A DNA stretch of 64,000 nt from Gilichinskyi gelida (GCA_038040385.1 JBBPII010000001.1:124001-188000); one strand, 5' to 3'; positions 9,578 through 18,879 are shown, numbered from the stretch's first letter. The notes: generated by a model not told the origin, from the sequence alone. Made by a program: numbers and translations.

Positions 9578-9947
9578 CCGGCTGCCACTCTCCCTCTCTG
9601 CGTCGACCCGCGACAGATTGGACCCGAAGCGGCGAAATGAGAAGAGGTTCCTGCCTGGCCGGCGACGCCTTACTGGTTCGCGAGGAGGCGCTCCGCCTCC
9701 GCCTTTCAACCGACGGCCACGTCGAGCGGATGGGTCCACGCTCGATCTCGCATGACCGCGAGCAGTGTTCAAACAGCGATCGAGAGAATAATGTTCGGGA
9801 AGTCCTGAGATCGGAGCGAGCAGCATGAGCGCCGTCAATATCGACACGACGCGCGGTCGTATGTGCTTTGACGACGGCGGACCGGCGTACCTCGCGGCGC
9901 GGCTTGCGATATCACCAACGATCACAACCGCCGGACCATGACATGAC
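9578..9947. other. Intergenic stretch, no gene recognised
   Basis: 370 bases upstream of the broken cyclase gene. A short hairpin is visible near 9675-9705 (GAGGAGGCGCTCCGCCTCCG). No ORF with a plausible start and composition, and no RNA gene, was seen. Confidence 0.4.
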
Positions 9948-10271
9948 TTAGCGAAAGCGGGAACAGGAAGAACGCGGAAGACACAACGAGATCCTGCAGA
10001 CAACATTCCGTTGATGATTCGCTTTCTCGGTCGCGATGGTCGGGTCGAACTCGTCAATCGGACGTGGGAGCGAACACTCGGGTGGTCGCTCGAAGAAGCA
10101 CAACATCGCAACCTCGATCTGCTTCACGAGTTTTATCCTGACTCGCTCGAACGCCAACGGGCGCTCGACTTCATCGCTGCGGCGATGGGTGACTGGGCCG
10201 ATTTCAGAATCCGTATGCGAGATGGGCGAGTCATCGATGCGACCTTCGCCAACATCCGGCTTTCCAACCGA
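9948..10271 (+). pseudogene. Fragment of a PAS-domain sensor gene
   Basis: In one frame the start reads KREQEERGRHNEILQ, a coiled linker; after a one-base shift it continues as a PAS domain, DNIPLMIRFLGRDGRVELVN through RVIDATFANIRLSN. PAS homology ends at about 10271, where the 66-base repeat begins. No start codon, kinase domain or GGDEF follows. I infer the remnant of a multi-PAS sensor kinase, frameshifted and cut at the repeat. The open frame alone (ATG at 10011 to 10427) would suggest a 138-residue protein, but its C-terminal third is repeat-derived. Confidence 0.65.
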
Positions 10272-10337
10272 GTCCACGGAAACATGCGGGGTTGCGGCGT
10301 CTTCGTGGCCAAGTATGAGAGTGGTTTTGAGAGTGGC
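10272..10337 (+). repeat. 66-base repeat, copy A
   Basis: This matches 25192-25257 without gaps at 58 of 66 positions by my count; the last 28 bases are identical. It begins GTCCACGGAA and ends in the tandem GAGAGTGGTTTTGAGAGTGG. It abuts the truncated PAS gene exactly where PAS homology stops. Copy B lies about 65 bases inside the tRNA-Glu remnant, so this may be a mobile-element end or a recombinase-binding sequence. That role is inference. Confidence 0.8.
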
Positions 10338-10525
10338 AACCATGACAGAGACGGCTGCTGCTGGCGTTCCGCAGTCAAAGTCGTCGAACATTGTTCCTGG
10401 TGCCGAGCGTCCGACCGATCTGCTTGAACTTGGGGTTTCCTCCTTGGCGGTGTTCCAGGACGATCGGGCTCCGCAAGGTTTGCCGCGTGGAGCTTATTGC
10501 CTGAAAGACCGATGTGTTGAGCCCA

Positions 10526-13500
10526 TCACGGTGTACAGATCGCGTTTCCGTTCACGACCGTACAGGAGAACGGGAAGCGGCAGCGAGTCGTCGCGCACGG
10601 ACTGATCAGAGGATCGGTAATACAGACGCCCTGGCCATTTTGGGCGATGCAGTGTGTTCCGCCGAGACAGGGGATGCCAGCGCAAACATTCCGGTTCACG
10701 AAGACGACGGTAGATGGCGACGTCCCTTGCGGAACGCATGTGATTTGTACCGTCACGCTGTGCGAAGTCGGAAGTGTCTGCGCCCAGCCGTTCTGAGGCA
10801 CTTCGAAGATGTCATAGGACATTGGGCCTGGAGGTCGGAAACACACTCGACCGCTTTGGTCGGTCGTGCCCGTGATGATCGGATACGAAGAAATGCCAAT
10901 CGGTACGCCGTAGATGACCCAGCCCGGAAGTAGTGCTCCCTGGTCATCCTTCTTGATCACACAGAGGTCCCCGACGCATGACCGGTTGCCGAAATCATTT
11001 CCTGACAACGTGCCGGCGCCGACCTGGACGTTGTAGCAGCCATTCGCGGCAGGAAGCGTTTGCGTCCAGGAAGGTTGCTGTTGTTCGCAGATCGTGTACG
11101 CGCCGAAAGGAAGAGTGAAACAGTAGGTGCCGCCCACGGTCGTCGTGGTGGTCGCAATGGTGTTGCTGCCCTGAAGGGCGGTGATCGTCCACCCGCTTAG
11201 GACAAAGTCACCCGGATCGCGGACGCCGTTGCTGTTGAAATCGAAGAACTTCGTTCCGCACACAGTCCCGCAAAGAGATGCGGTGGCCGTGGCGATGTAC
11301 CGGTTCTCTCCGGTGCCGCTTCCATTGCGCTCCCCGTCCGGCGCACCGCTCGTGCCGGGTGTGTTGTCGGTGGTTGGATTGCCGAACGTGCCGGTGCCCG
11401 GAAGACTCGTCCAGGTCGCCGTTGCGGTGTTCTCGAGATCGGCGCACCTGGAGCACGTAGTCGTCGCTGTGTACGTGACGGAGACGGATTGATTCGGTGC
11501 AAGGTTCCCGATGGGAAGCGCCGAGACGTTGCCGCCGGCGAAGAGTGGAGGCGCGGTCACGGTCAGTCCCTGGAGACAGGCCGGCTGCGTGTCGCTGAGC
11601 ACGACGTCGAAGGCCGTGACGGCCGAAACGTTCGTCACCGTGACGACGTAGGTCGCCGTCGTCCCCGACAGGGTCGCCGTCTTCGTGATCTGCACGTTCG
11701 GCTCGACGATCGTCACGACGACTTGCGGCGAGTTGATGGTCATGGTTCCGACCTGCAAGCTACATCCGTTGGACTTCGTACCGGGCTGATGGTTGTTGAC
11801 GCTGTTCGTCACAAGAGCGTTGAGCCCAATGTGGATTTTCTCGCAGTCCGGATCAGAGTCGAGGTTGGTGAACGAAGGGATCTGGAACTGCAACTGCGAC
11901 AACGAGCTACCCTGTTTGACGATCGACAGGGAGGGCGGATTCGTGAAGTTGGTCGAAGTGACCACCGCAGTCCCGATCATCTCCAGTCCTGCGGGGAGTG
12001 AATCGGTGAGGGTCATCACCGGCAGCATTCCTTCAGGAGCGTCGAAGCTCACGTCATAGCGGACGATCTCGCCGATCGTTACATCCGCGCCCGTCGTGTG
12101 AGCCTCGGATGTCGCCGCGATCAACTTCTGCAGATTGCGTGGTCCGACACAGACGCTTGCCGTGGAGGTGACGTTCGTCGGAAATCCGGACGTCACGAAG
12201 TTCGTCCCGTTCTCGCGGTTCGAGTACTGCTCGAGGATCGCCGTGTTCGGATCACACTGCCCGGCGGCGGTCACGCTCGGTGCCGGGTTCAGGACGACGT
12301 CGAAGACGATGAGTCCGATGTTAGCGCCGGTCGTCGAGGGGAATGGCGCGAGCGATCCGGTCGATGAGTCGACGAGCTCGATCTCCCATCCGGTGGTCGA
12401 GCTGGCCCTGAGAATGTACGGGATCGAGGCGCCGGTGCCGTTGGTGACGCAGACCGATGAGATGTCCATCGCGCCCGGCACGCTTCCGAGGAGATCCTTG
12501 ACGACGATATCGTAGGCGCCGAACGGACCAGTACCGATGTTCTCGATCCAGGCTACGAAGGTGATTCGATCGCCGGCGTCGGCCTGTACTGTGCTGGCTC
12601 CGAGACCGGGCAACGTGCTTGAGGTGACCGCGTAGCTGATCGACCGGGGACAGCCCGTGGAGCAGGCCTGTTTCCCGCAATCGGGCGCACAGAGGACCCT
12701 TTTTCCGATCTTGAGACTCGGTTCCTGTACCTTGATTTGCGCGATGGCGGTCTGGCAGAAGGGCGGCGGCCCGTATGAGTTGGTCTCGCACTCTTGTGCC
12801 ACGTTCGTGGAGAGCAATCCATCCGCGTACGGATCGTTCGTCACCTCTACCGTGCTCAGGATCTCGATCGTGCGGGGTTGATTGAGCGGATCGTTGAACG
12901 TCCCGAGCGTGTACGTGATGCTGTTGTCAGCAGGAGAGGCCGGTTGGGCCGTCACCGGGTTCGGCGCGTTTCTCCAACACGCTTCCCCACCTAGAAGAGG
13001 AGAGAAGGTCGGTGATGACGGACATTGTGTGATCGACATTGGGGGGACGGCAAAGAACGGCAGCGCATAAAAGTCTCGGATCGTTACATTCTCGGCATCG
13101 CCCGAGGGAATGATCTTTCGCAGCCGAAACGTGACTCGGTTGCCGCGAGTGAGGTTCGGCCCACCGATCTGATTCGGAATCGTGCTCTGCCACACTCCAT
13201 TGATGGCCACGACCTCCTTGAAGATCTTGTCGGACGGAACGGACAGGCATGAGGTTCCGGAGTCTTTGCAGCCCGCTCCGGTGGGAGGAGGGTTGAGGAC
13301 TGGGGTGTTCTGGTATTGCTTCGCCGTGATGAGGGCCGTGGCGAGGAGCGGATCATCTTTGTCGACGAAGCCGTCGTCCTGAATGGAGGGGGAAAATGTG
13401 TCCCTGACCACGGCGTCGAACGTGATCACTCCTTCCGCACCGACAGAGGGAAGGCCGACACGACCGCCGGTGAGAATCCCGTTGCGTTGCGATGCCGGAA

Positions 13501-15043
13501 GTAACGGTGTGCGCGCGATCATGGCCTGCGAGACATCAAACTGGATCTGCATGCCGCCAGGGAGCGCTCCGGTGGAGGCGACAGCCGGCGGTCTGCATGG
13601 GTCGGCCGGCGCAGGGCAGGTATAAGAGCTGGTGACGCTGTTCGTTATGTGGATGAACGCAGCCGGGAAAGGGAACGGCCCGCTCGATCCAAAGCGGTCC
13701 TTCACGGTGAACGTGGCGCTCAACAGATTGGGCTGCTGGCCGGCGGAGAGTGTGTCCGTGATGACGATGCCGCCGAAACGAAGGTAGTCATTGACTTGAA
13801 AGCGGATCGTGTTGTGGATGTTCGCGCCGGGAATGGCTCCCTGAGGCGTAGTGACGAGGGCCGACCTCTGAACGGCGAGCGCCTTCTTCGTAATCTTTAC
13901 CCCCGATGAGCCGCTGAGAACCGGCAGAGGGACGAGGTCGCGTGAATCGGTCGGTAGCCACGAGCCGCCGATGATCGTCGCCGTGTTCGAAAATGTCGCG
14001 GAGCATCCGACCTGCGGATTGATCAGCGGCGCATTGTTGATGAAGAACCGCGGAGATGCACTCGCCGTCGGCAGATTGTTGCTGCCCGTCAGTGTCGGCC
14101 ACCTCAGGGTGAGACAGTTGCCTGAAAACGTCGCGGTCGCCGGCGGGGTACTGGGGACGAGCGGATTCCAGACGCCGCCCGGCGGAAGGCAGTCCCTCAC
14201 TTGCAGGTTCGTCACGGTCTGGTTCGGCGCGACGTCGACGGTGATGTCGTAGTTTTTCTCGAAGTTGGGCCCGGTCACCGTCTCGTCGTCGGCGAAGGGG
14301 AATTGCTTGCGGACCGCCACCGCGAACGGGACGAGGTTCTGCGTGGGCCAGCCTGAGATCGGGCCGGGCGGATTCACCCGCGGCTGATCCGAAAGGTTCA
14401 ACGGGTCATCGATCGCGTTCGCGCCGTAACGGAAGCCGCCGCGCACACGGACCGGCAACGTGAAGCCGCTGTCTGCGAACGTATGGATCCTGACCGTGAA
14501 CTCGATTATCGTCTCCGGGTGATCCGGCTCGTAGCTGCCGAACGGCAGCGGCAGCACGACGAGCTGCCCGGCCCGCGACGCATTAGCGGGAACCACCACG
14601 GGCGGGACGCCGCTGCCCGCATACGGATGCTGAATCGAAGGCCCTGCACTGCCGCATGGGACGGCCGCCGAGATCGGAGTCTCGGGGAACAACGGGACCG
14701 GAGGCGTGGTGCTGGTGACTCGGGCGCTGACGAAGGTCGCGCCATCGCACGGCCCCGATGCCGTGTCGTAGTCCTTGCCGCCGGCCGGGAAGACGGCGTC
14801 GAGGAAGGGGCTGAAGCCCGCCACCGTCGACGAAGCGTTCCGAAACTTGACGCAGAACGTGACGTCGCTGCCCATCGGGACAGGTTTTGAAGGCTGAACT
14901 ATCGTTACCGTCGGAATCGGTTGCTGTGCCGCGGCGGAAAGGGCAAGAACGGCAAGGCAAATAGACACTACGACCGAGCGGTGACGGGTCACGGACAGCC
15001 TCCTCTTCACCCGAACGCGAACGGAGATATTTCGGGATTTCAA
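10526..15043 (-). CDS. Large exported DUF11/SdrD-B-like surface protein
   Basis: 1505 residues with a signal peptide (VVVSICLAVLALSAAAQ, residues 25-41). Most of the protein is a series of DUF11-like beta-sandwich repeats (GDRITFVAWIENIGTGPFGAYDI; TKTATLSGTTATYVVTVTNVSA). Near residue 1260 an SdrD B-like/CnaB domain appears (GTKFFDFNSNGVRDPGD, then GWTITALQGSNTI), with a second prealbumin-like repeat after it. The C-terminus is Cys-rich (about eight Cys in the last 60 residues), suggesting a disulphide-rich end module. No LPXTG or PEP-CTERM sorting signal is visible. Probably an extracellular adhesion or matrix protein; the ligand is unknown. Confidence 0.85.
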   Translation of the reverse strand: MKSRNISVRVRVKRRLSVTRHRSVVVSICLAVLALSAAAQQPIPTVTIVQPSKPVPMGSDVTFCVKFRNASSTVAGFSPFLDAVFPAGGKDYDTASGPCDGATFVSARVTSTTPPVPLFPETPISAAVPCGSAGPSIQHPYAGSGVPPVVVPANASRAGQLVVLPLPFGSYEPDHPETIIEFTVRIHTFADSGFTLPVRVRGGFRYGANAIDDPLNLSDQPRVNPPGPISGWPTQNLVPFAVAVRKQFPFADDETVTGPNFEKNYDITVDVAPNQTVTNLQVRDCLPPGGVWNPLVPSTPPATATFSGNCLTLRWPTLTGSNNLPTASASPRFFINNAPLINPQVGCSATFSNTATIIGGSWLPTDSRDLVPLPVLSGSSGVKITKKALAVQRSALVTTPQGAIPGANIHNTIRFQVNDYLRFGGIVITDTLSAGQQPNLLSATFTVKDRFGSSGPFPFPAAFIHITNSVTSSYTCPAPADPCRPPAVASTGALPGGMQIQFDVSQAMIARTPLLPASQRNGILTGGRVGLPSVGAEGVITFDAVVRDTFSPSIQDDGFVDKDDPLLATALITAKQYQNTPVLNPPPTGAGCKDSGTSCLSVPSDKIFKEVVAINGVWQSTIPNQIGGPNLTRGNRVTFRLRKIIPSGDAENVTIRDFYALPFFAVPPMSITQCPSSPTFSPLLGGEACWRNAPNPVTAQPASPADNSITYTLGTFNDPLNQPRTIEILSTVEVTNDPYADGLLSTNVAQECETNSYGPPPFCQTAIAQIKVQEPSLKIGKRVLCAPDCGKQACSTGCPRSISYAVTSSTLPGLGASTVQADAGDRITFVAWIENIGTGPFGAYDIVVKDLLGSVPGAMDISSVCVTNGTGASIPYILRASSTTGWEIELVDSSTGSLAPFPSTTGANIGLIVFDVVLNPAPSVTAAGQCDPNTAILEQYSNRENGTNFVTSGFPTNVTSTASVCVGPRNLQKLIAATSEAHTTGADVTIGEIVRYDVSFDAPEGMLPVMTLTDSLPAGLEMIGTAVVTSTNFTNPPSLSIVKQGSSLSQLQFQIPSFTNLDSDPDCEKIHIGLNALVTNSVNNHQPGTKSNGCSLQVGTMTINSPQVVVTIVEPNVQITKTATLSGTTATYVVTVTNVSAVTAFDVVLSDTQPACLQGLTVTAPPLFAGGNVSALPIGNLAPNQSVSVTYTATTTCSRCADLENTATATWTSLPGTGTFGNPTTDNTPGTSGAPDGERNGSGTGENRYIATATASLCGTVCGTKFFDFNSNGVRDPGDFVLSGWTITALQGSNTIATTTTTVGGTYCFTLPFGAYTICEQQQPSWTQTLPAANGCYNVQVGAGTLSGNDFGNRSCVGDLCVIKKDDQGALLPGWVIYGVPIGISSYPIITGTTDQSGRVCFRPPGPMSYDIFEVPQNGWAQTLPTSHSVTVQITCVPQGTSPSTVVFVNRNVCAGIPCLGGTHCIAQNGQGVCITDPLISPCATTRCRFPFSCTVVNGNAICTP

Positions 15044-15321
15044 TTAGGAGGGACTTTGCTGGGCGTTTTCCCTACCCGGACTTTTGGACCGTGATGGAGA
15101 ATGAGGCGCCGTTGCCTGAGCCGCTGATTCCTTCGACCAAGGCATCGCGCGTTGTAGCCACAGCGTAGATCTCGTCGCGCCGGCGCTCGGATCCGTCCGG
15201 GCGCCGGCACGGTTCAGTCGCGTCGAAGAACGACTGGCGAACGAAGCCGGCATGCCTGGCGTGCGCGAGATCGTGAATCAGTAGAGCAGTTCGCAGACTC
15301 GGATCTCACCTTGCAGGGTGA
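15044..15321. other. Divergent intergenic region
   Basis: 278 bases between the divergent DUF11 and L,D-transpeptidase genes, which must hold both promoters. The short open frames are shadows. No clear operator or RNA was found. Confidence 0.4.
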
Positions 15322-15327
15322 ATGGTC

Positions 15328-16344
15328 ATGAGCTCTCGAATCCGGCTGTTCCTCGCGTGCAGCGCACTGCTTCTCGTCCTGGCTCCTCCGATGCCGGCGG
15401 CAGGGCGCACAGTTGTGAAGAAACCGGCGAAGGATGCCGTCAGCGCGGCTGAGGCAAACAAGGCTGCAGGGAATCCAATCCTCATTTCGTCGTCGCGACG
15501 CAGCGCCGCCGTCGTCCGCGCGCAGGTTCTCCTCGACCGGGCGCATTTCTCGCCTGGTGAGATCGACGGCCGCTTTGGCGGGACCATGCGCGGCGCGATG
15601 TCCGCGTTCAACTCGTCGAGGAACATCAAAGCCGGCGCGCGCGTCACTGCCGCAACCTGGAAGGCGCTGAACCTCGATACCGCTCCCGTGATCGTGCCCT
15701 ACACGCTCACGGCGGAAGATCTGGCCGGTCCTTTCACCCCGATCCCGGAGGAAATGGCCGACAAGGCGAAGCTGCCGGCTCTCGGCTACGAGAACCTGAT
15801 CGAAGCGCTCGGCGAAAAGTTCCACGTCAGTCCGAGCCTGCTCCAGGCGCTCAATCCCGGGGAGAAGTTCAACCGCGCCGGCGCGGTCATCCAGGTGCCG
15901 AATGTCGCTCGGCCGCCTCTGGCGAAGAGTGCCGGCATGTCCATTCGCGTGAGCAGGCGCGCCGGAGCCGTCGAAGCGGTCGATGGAAACGGTGCCGTCG
16001 TGGCGCGCTATCCAGCGACCACGGGAAGCGAGCACGACCCCCTTCCACTCGGGAAGTGGAAGATCAACGGCGTGGCCTGGAATCCGCCTTACAACTACAA
16101 CCCCGATCTCTTCTGGGACGCAGAGACGAGCGAGAAGAAGGTAAAACTCGCCCCCGGACCGAACGGCCCCGTTGGCGCGGTCTGGATCGATCTCTCGAAG
16201 CCGCACTACGGAATTCACGGATCGCCCGTGCCGTCGGCCATCGGCAAGACCACCTCGCATGGTTGCATTCGCCTGACGAACTGGGATGCGATGGAGCTGG
16301 CAAAGATGGTGACGCCGGGCATGGAAGCGATCCTCGGAGAGTGA
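15328..16344 (+). CDS. Exported L,D-transpeptidase with N-terminal peptidoglycan-binding domain
   Basis: There is a signal peptide in the first 26 residues. A PG_binding_1-like module follows at about 45-95 (VVRAQVLLDRAHFSPGEIDG). The C-terminal YkuD catalytic domain has HYGIHGSPVPSAIGKTTSHGCIRL, with the invariant His and the SHGC catalytic Cys. Family enzymes make 3-3 cross-links or attach proteins to periplasmic peptidoglycan. An ATG at 15322 is an equally possible start; the AGGG at 15315-15318 is better spaced for 15328. It lies seven bases upstream of an M23 peptidase gene, suggesting a cell-wall operon. Confidence 0.88.
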   Translation: MSSRIRLFLACSALLLVLAPPMPAAGRTVVKKPAKDAVSAAEANKAAGNPILISSSRRSAAVVRAQVLLDRAHFSPGEIDGRFGGTMRGAMSAFNSSRNIKAGARVTAATWKALNLDTAPVIVPYTLTAEDLAGPFTPIPEEMADKAKLPALGYENLIEALGEKFHVSPSLLQALNPGEKFNRAGAVIQVPNVARPPLAKSAGMSIRVSRRAGAVEAVDGNGAVVARYPATTGSEHDPLPLGKWKINGVAWNPPYNYNPDLFWDAETSEKKVKLAPGPNGPVGAVWIDLSKPHYGIHGSPVPSAIGKTTSHGCIRLTNWDAMELAKMVTPGMEAILGE

Positions 16345-16351
16345 CGGCGTC

Positions 16352-17077
16352 GTGAAGAAGGTCTTTGCACTCCTTGGCGTCGCCCTCATCGGAATGCTCG
16401 CCTGGATCGCGGCTGGACCCGACAAGGCGGCGGATGATCCCGCCCGCATGGCGGTGCCGCCGTCTGCGCGCGCTCCGGACCTCTCCGGTGAGCCGCTCGA
16501 CACGCCACCGATCGATACGCCGCCGCTCGAGCCTGCAGTCCCGCCCGAGGTCATGGCACCGATCGCCACAGCGACCGCTGCAGGGACGTCGCCGCCGGTG
16601 ATCGTCGCGACGACCGAGACCATCCCGTCGATGCGTGATCCCGACGCTCCACGTCCGATGATCATCCCGGTCGCCGGCGTCGACCGCAGTGCCATGCGCG
16701 ACATGTTCGATGAAGTGCGAGGCAATCGCCGTCACGAGGCGATCGATATCCTGGCGCCCCGCGGCACGCCGGTCATCGCCACTGACGACGGTGTCGTGAA
16801 GAAGCTTTTCACCAGCAAGCCGGGGGGACTGACCGTTTACGAATTCGATCCCGACCAGCGCTTCTGCTACTACTACGCGCACCTCGATCGCTACGCGGCG
16901 GGCCTTCACGAAGGGCAGGTGTTGCGCCGCGGCGAGCTCCTCGGCTACGTCGGAACGACCGGCAACGCACCGAAGGACACTCCCCACCTCCACTTCGCGC
17001 TGATCCGCCTCGACGCCGAACGGCGTTGGTGGAAGGGAACGTATGTGAACCCCTACCCGCTACTGGCCGGGCGATAG
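16352..17077 (+). CDS. M23/LytM-family metallopeptidase, membrane-anchored
   Basis: GTG start seven bases after the preceding stop. There is an N-terminal hydrophobic segment (VFALLGVALIGMLAWIAAG) and a long Pro-rich linker (about residues 25-110). The peptidase domain has zinc ligands in HEAIDI and the HxH of HLHFAL, with YYYAHLD between them, matching the LytM H-x(n)-D/HxH arrangement. It likely cleaves peptidoglycan cross-bridges in the periplasm or regulates a hydrolase. The pairing with an L,D-transpeptidase fits wall remodelling. Confidence 0.88.
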   Translation: MKKVFALLGVALIGMLAWIAAGPDKAADDPARMAVPPSARAPDLSGEPLDTPPIDTPPLEPAVPPEVMAPIATATAAGTSPPVIVATTETIPSMRDPDAPRPMIIPVAGVDRSAMRDMFDEVRGNRRHEAIDILAPRGTPVIATDDGVVKKLFTSKPGGLTVYEFDPDQRFCYYYAHLDRYAAGLHEGQVLRRGELLGYVGTTGNAPKDTPHLHFALIRLDAERRWWKGTYVNPYPLLAGR

Positions 17078-17104
17078 TCCGGAATGTTAGGCTCGCGGCC
17101 TCGT

Positions 17105-17863
17105 ATGGAATTCGTCGATCCGAACCTTCCACGCCAGATCGGCGGCTGGCACAGCCCCTCGCTCGGCATGGACATGCCAATCGTCTCGTATGGATACGGC
17201 GGGCATCCCTTGCTGCTCTTTCCGACCGCCGCGGCCGACTTCCTCGAGAACGAGCGCTTCTTCCTGATCAAGGCCATCGAGCCGGCGATCATGCAGGGCC
17301 GGGTGCGCGTGTTCTCGATCGAGAGCATCAATCGCCACGCCTGGATGGACAACCAGTTGCCGGTGCCGGAGCAGGCCCGGCGACAGGCGCTCTACATGCG
17401 CTACATCGAGGACGAAGTGGTCCCGTACATCCGCAACGCCGTCGGTGACGGCGGCGCGCGCATCTTCACCTCGGGCGCGAGCTTCGGCGCCCTTCACGCT
17501 GCGAACACCCTGTTCCGCCGTCCCGATCTGTTCGACGGCACGATTGCGATGAGCGGCTTCTACGACCTCGCCCCCGACTATCTCAACGGATACAGCGACG
17601 ACAACTGCTACTTCAACAATCCGGCCTGGTATCTGCCCCGTTTGGAGGGCCCATCGCTGGATCTGCTGCGGAAGCACTGCACGATCATCATCGCCACCGG
17701 CCAGGGCGCGTACGAGGCGCCGGACGCCTCCCGCCGCCTGGCGTCGATCCTCGACTCGAAGGGAATCCCGCACTGGCTGGACGTGTGGGGCCACGACGTC
17801 GACCACGACTGGCCGTGGTGGCGGAAGATGCTGCAGTACTACATCGAGACGCTGGGGTGGTAG
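17105..17863 (+). CDS. Putative esterase, alpha/beta-hydrolase of the EstD/antigen-85-like type
   Basis: About 252 residues without a signal peptide. The nucleophile Ser is in FTSGASFGALHA (G-A-S-F-G), and a candidate catalytic His is in GHDVDHDWPWW near the C-terminus. The domain matches the putative-esterase family, cytoplasmic in most members. I place the start at the ATG giving MEFVDPNLP; the first ATG at 17084 adds seven residues. It follows the M23 gene closely (27 bases) and may be in the same transcript. The substrate is unknown. Confidence 0.8.
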   Translation: MEFVDPNLPRQIGGWHSPSLGMDMPIVSYGYGGHPLLLFPTAAADFLENERFFLIKAIEPAIMQGRVRVFSIESINRHAWMDNQLPVPEQARRQALYMRYIEDEVVPYIRNAVGDGGARIFTSGASFGALHAANTLFRRPDLFDGTIAMSGFYDLAPDYLNGYSDDNCYFNNPAWYLPRLEGPSLDLLRKHCTIIIATGQGAYEAPDASRRLASILDSKGIPHWLDVWGHDVDHDWPWWRKMLQYYIETLGW

Positions 17864-18169
17864 AGGCGTAGATCGTGCAGCGCGCGGTGCCGAAGCGCCC
17901 GGCCCCGCGGCCCGAAGTTGCGCGTCGCGCATGTCGTAGGCGGTGAAATCGCCCTCCGAACGCGAAGTGGGCGGTGTCCTACCGCTTCGGTCAGCAAAAA
18001 GAGTTTCGCGTCGGCAGGGTGTTTGTGTTCTAAGGCGGGTTCCGATGTGTTACTCTTTTTTCCGCAATGACAACCGCGCGCGCCTTACGCCTCAGCTGCT
18101 GGTCCTATTCATTTCTGTTCAGCAGAGGTGTGCCGATCTAGCGGGTGTAGGCACAAGCAGTTCTCAGAA
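17864..18169. other. Intergenic stretch upstream of the tRNA array
   Basis: About 300 bases ending in a strong terminator. The only ORF (17943-18203) runs through the terminator hairpin and has no recognisable feature, so I do not call it. A short untranslated transcript ending at the terminator is possible but unsupported. Confidence 0.4.
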
Positions 18170-18198
18170 GGCGGCCCGCGAGGCCGCCTTTTTGTTTC
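18170..18198 (+). terminator. Rho-independent terminator
   Basis: A perfect 7-bp stem GGCGGCC/GGCCGCC with loop CGCGA is followed directly by TTTTTGTTT. It insulates the tRNA array from upstream transcription, or ends a small upstream transcript. Confidence 0.85.
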
Positions 18199-18210
18199 TT
18201 TGAACGATGC

Positions 18211-18300
18211 GGAGAGTTGACCGAGCGGCAAGGTGCCGGTTTGCTAAACCGAGGCCGCGTGTAGCAGCGCGCGGAGGTTCAACTCCTCCACTCTCCGCCA
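18211..18300 (+). tRNA. tRNA-Ser(GCT)
   Basis: Class II tRNA with acceptor GGAGAGT/ACTCTCC, anticodon loop TTGCTAA (anticodon GCT), long variable arm GCCGCGTGTAGCAGCGCGC, a T-arm with TTCAACT, discriminator G and an encoded CCA. The top pair of the anticodon stem is mismatched (C-A). It is the first of nine tandem tRNA genes. Confidence 0.9.
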
Positions 18301-18309
18301 ATACGATTT

Positions 18310-18386
18310 GCCCCGGTGGCGGAACTGGCATACGCGCCTGTCTTAGGAACAGGATCATGAGAGTTCGAATCTCTCTCGGGGCACCA
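18310..18386 (+). tRNA. tRNA-Leu(TAG), unusually short variable loop
   Basis: Acceptor GCCCCGG/TCGGGGC (last pair G-T), a Leu-type D-arm and anticodon loop TCTTAGG giving TAG. The T-arm is GAGAGTTCGAATCTCTC, with discriminator A and encoded CCA. At 77 nt it lacks the long variable arm expected of bacterial tRNA-Leu; only about five bases separate the anticodon and T stems. It is either degenerate or a specialised form. Confidence 0.85.
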
Positions 18387-18388
18387 AC

Positions 18389-18466
18389 GCAGGCGTGATG
18401 GGAACTGGGATACCTGCTCGGCCCAAACCCGAGCGCTTGTCGGTTCGAATCCGACCGCCTGCACCA
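18389..18466 (+). tRNA. tRNA-Leu(CAA), short variable loop and C33
   Basis: Perfect acceptor GCAGGCG/CGCCTGC, T-arm GTCGG-TTCGAAT-CCGAC and encoded CCA. The anticodon stem CTCGG/CCGAG holds loop CCCAAAC, giving anticodon CAA but with C instead of the nearly universal U at position 33. The long variable arm of tRNA-Leu is absent. Confidence 0.75.
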
Positions 18467-18470
18467 CCCC

Positions 18471-18544
18471 GCGCTCATGACGCAACAGGAAGACGTGGCC
18501 GAGCTTAAACCTCGCATGTGCCGGTTCGAATCCGGCTGAGCGCA
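18471..18544 (+). tRNA. tRNA-Leu(TAA), no encoded CCA
   Basis: Acceptor GCGCTCA/TGAGCGC is perfect, and the T-arm GCCGG-TTCGAAT-CCGGC is intact. The anticodon loop CTTAAAC gives TAA with U33; the anticodon stem has one mismatch. The 3' end reads A then TCA, so CCA would have to be added or repaired. There is no long variable arm. Only four bases separate it from the preceding tRNA. Confidence 0.7.
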
Positions 18545-18551
18545 TCAACAC

Positions 18552-18637
18552 GGAAGGCGTCCGAATGGACGAGGACACGGTCCCGAAAACCGTCGCCGGT
18601 AAAACGGTTCAGAGTTCGATTCTCTGGCCTTCCGCCA
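18552..18637 (+). tRNA. tRNA-Ser(CGA), C33
   Basis: Acceptor GGAAGGC/GCCTTCC, anticodon stem ACGGT/ACCGT with loop CCCGAAA (anticodon CGA, again C at position 33), long variable arm, T-arm CAGAG-TTCGATT-CTCTG, discriminator G and encoded CCA. The class II shape fits Ser. Confidence 0.82.
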
Positions 18638-18640
18638 AAC

Positions 18641-18718
18641 GCACCGGATGCCGAAGCGGCACGAGGCGGCGGATTGCAACCCCGCTCTTAGTCGGTTCAA
18701 GTCCGACCCGGTGTTCCA
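18641..18718 (+). tRNA. tRNA-Cys(GCA)
   Basis: Acceptor GCACCGG/CCGGTGT (first pair G-T), anticodon loop TTGCAAC giving GCA, T-arm GTCGG-TTCAAGT-CCGAC, then discriminator T and an encoded CCA, as is usual for tRNA-Cys. It is immediately followed by the next gene with no spacer. Confidence 0.85.
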
Positions 18719-18794
18719 GGGCGTATCGTTCAATGGCTCAGGACGCTCGCCTCCAGAGCGAGTCATCGGGGTTCGAATCCTCGTACGCCCGCCA
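18719..18794 (+). tRNA. tRNA-Trp(CCA)
   Basis: Acceptor GGGCGTA/TACGCCC, anticodon stem CTCGC/GCGAG with loop CTCCAGA giving CCA, T-arm CGGGG-TTCGAAT-CCTCG, discriminator G and encoded CCA. It begins on the base after tRNA-Cys ends. Confidence 0.85.
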
Positions 18795-18802
18795 GCTTCT
18801 CT

Positions 18803-18878
18803 CGCTCCGTAGCTCAGATGGAAGAGCGGCACGTTGAATGCGTGCGCGTCGGCGTCTCGAAAGCGCCCGGAGCGACCA
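18803..18878 (+). tRNA. tRNA-Phe(GAA), aberrant T-loop and C1-G72
   Basis: The best fold has acceptor CGCTCCG/CGGAGCG, so position 1 is C. D-arm GCTC...GAGC and anticodon stem GCACG/CGTGC hold loop TTGAATG (anticodon GAA). The T-arm has stem GGCGT/GCGCC with loop CTCGAAA instead of TTCGAAT. CCA is encoded. These departures suggest a decaying or specialised tRNA. Confidence 0.75.
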
Positions 18879-18879
18879 T

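Noticed and set aside
17943..18203. 86-aa ORF upstream of the tRNA array
   Set aside because: It runs through a clear Rho-independent terminator and has no recognisable feature or ribosome binding site.
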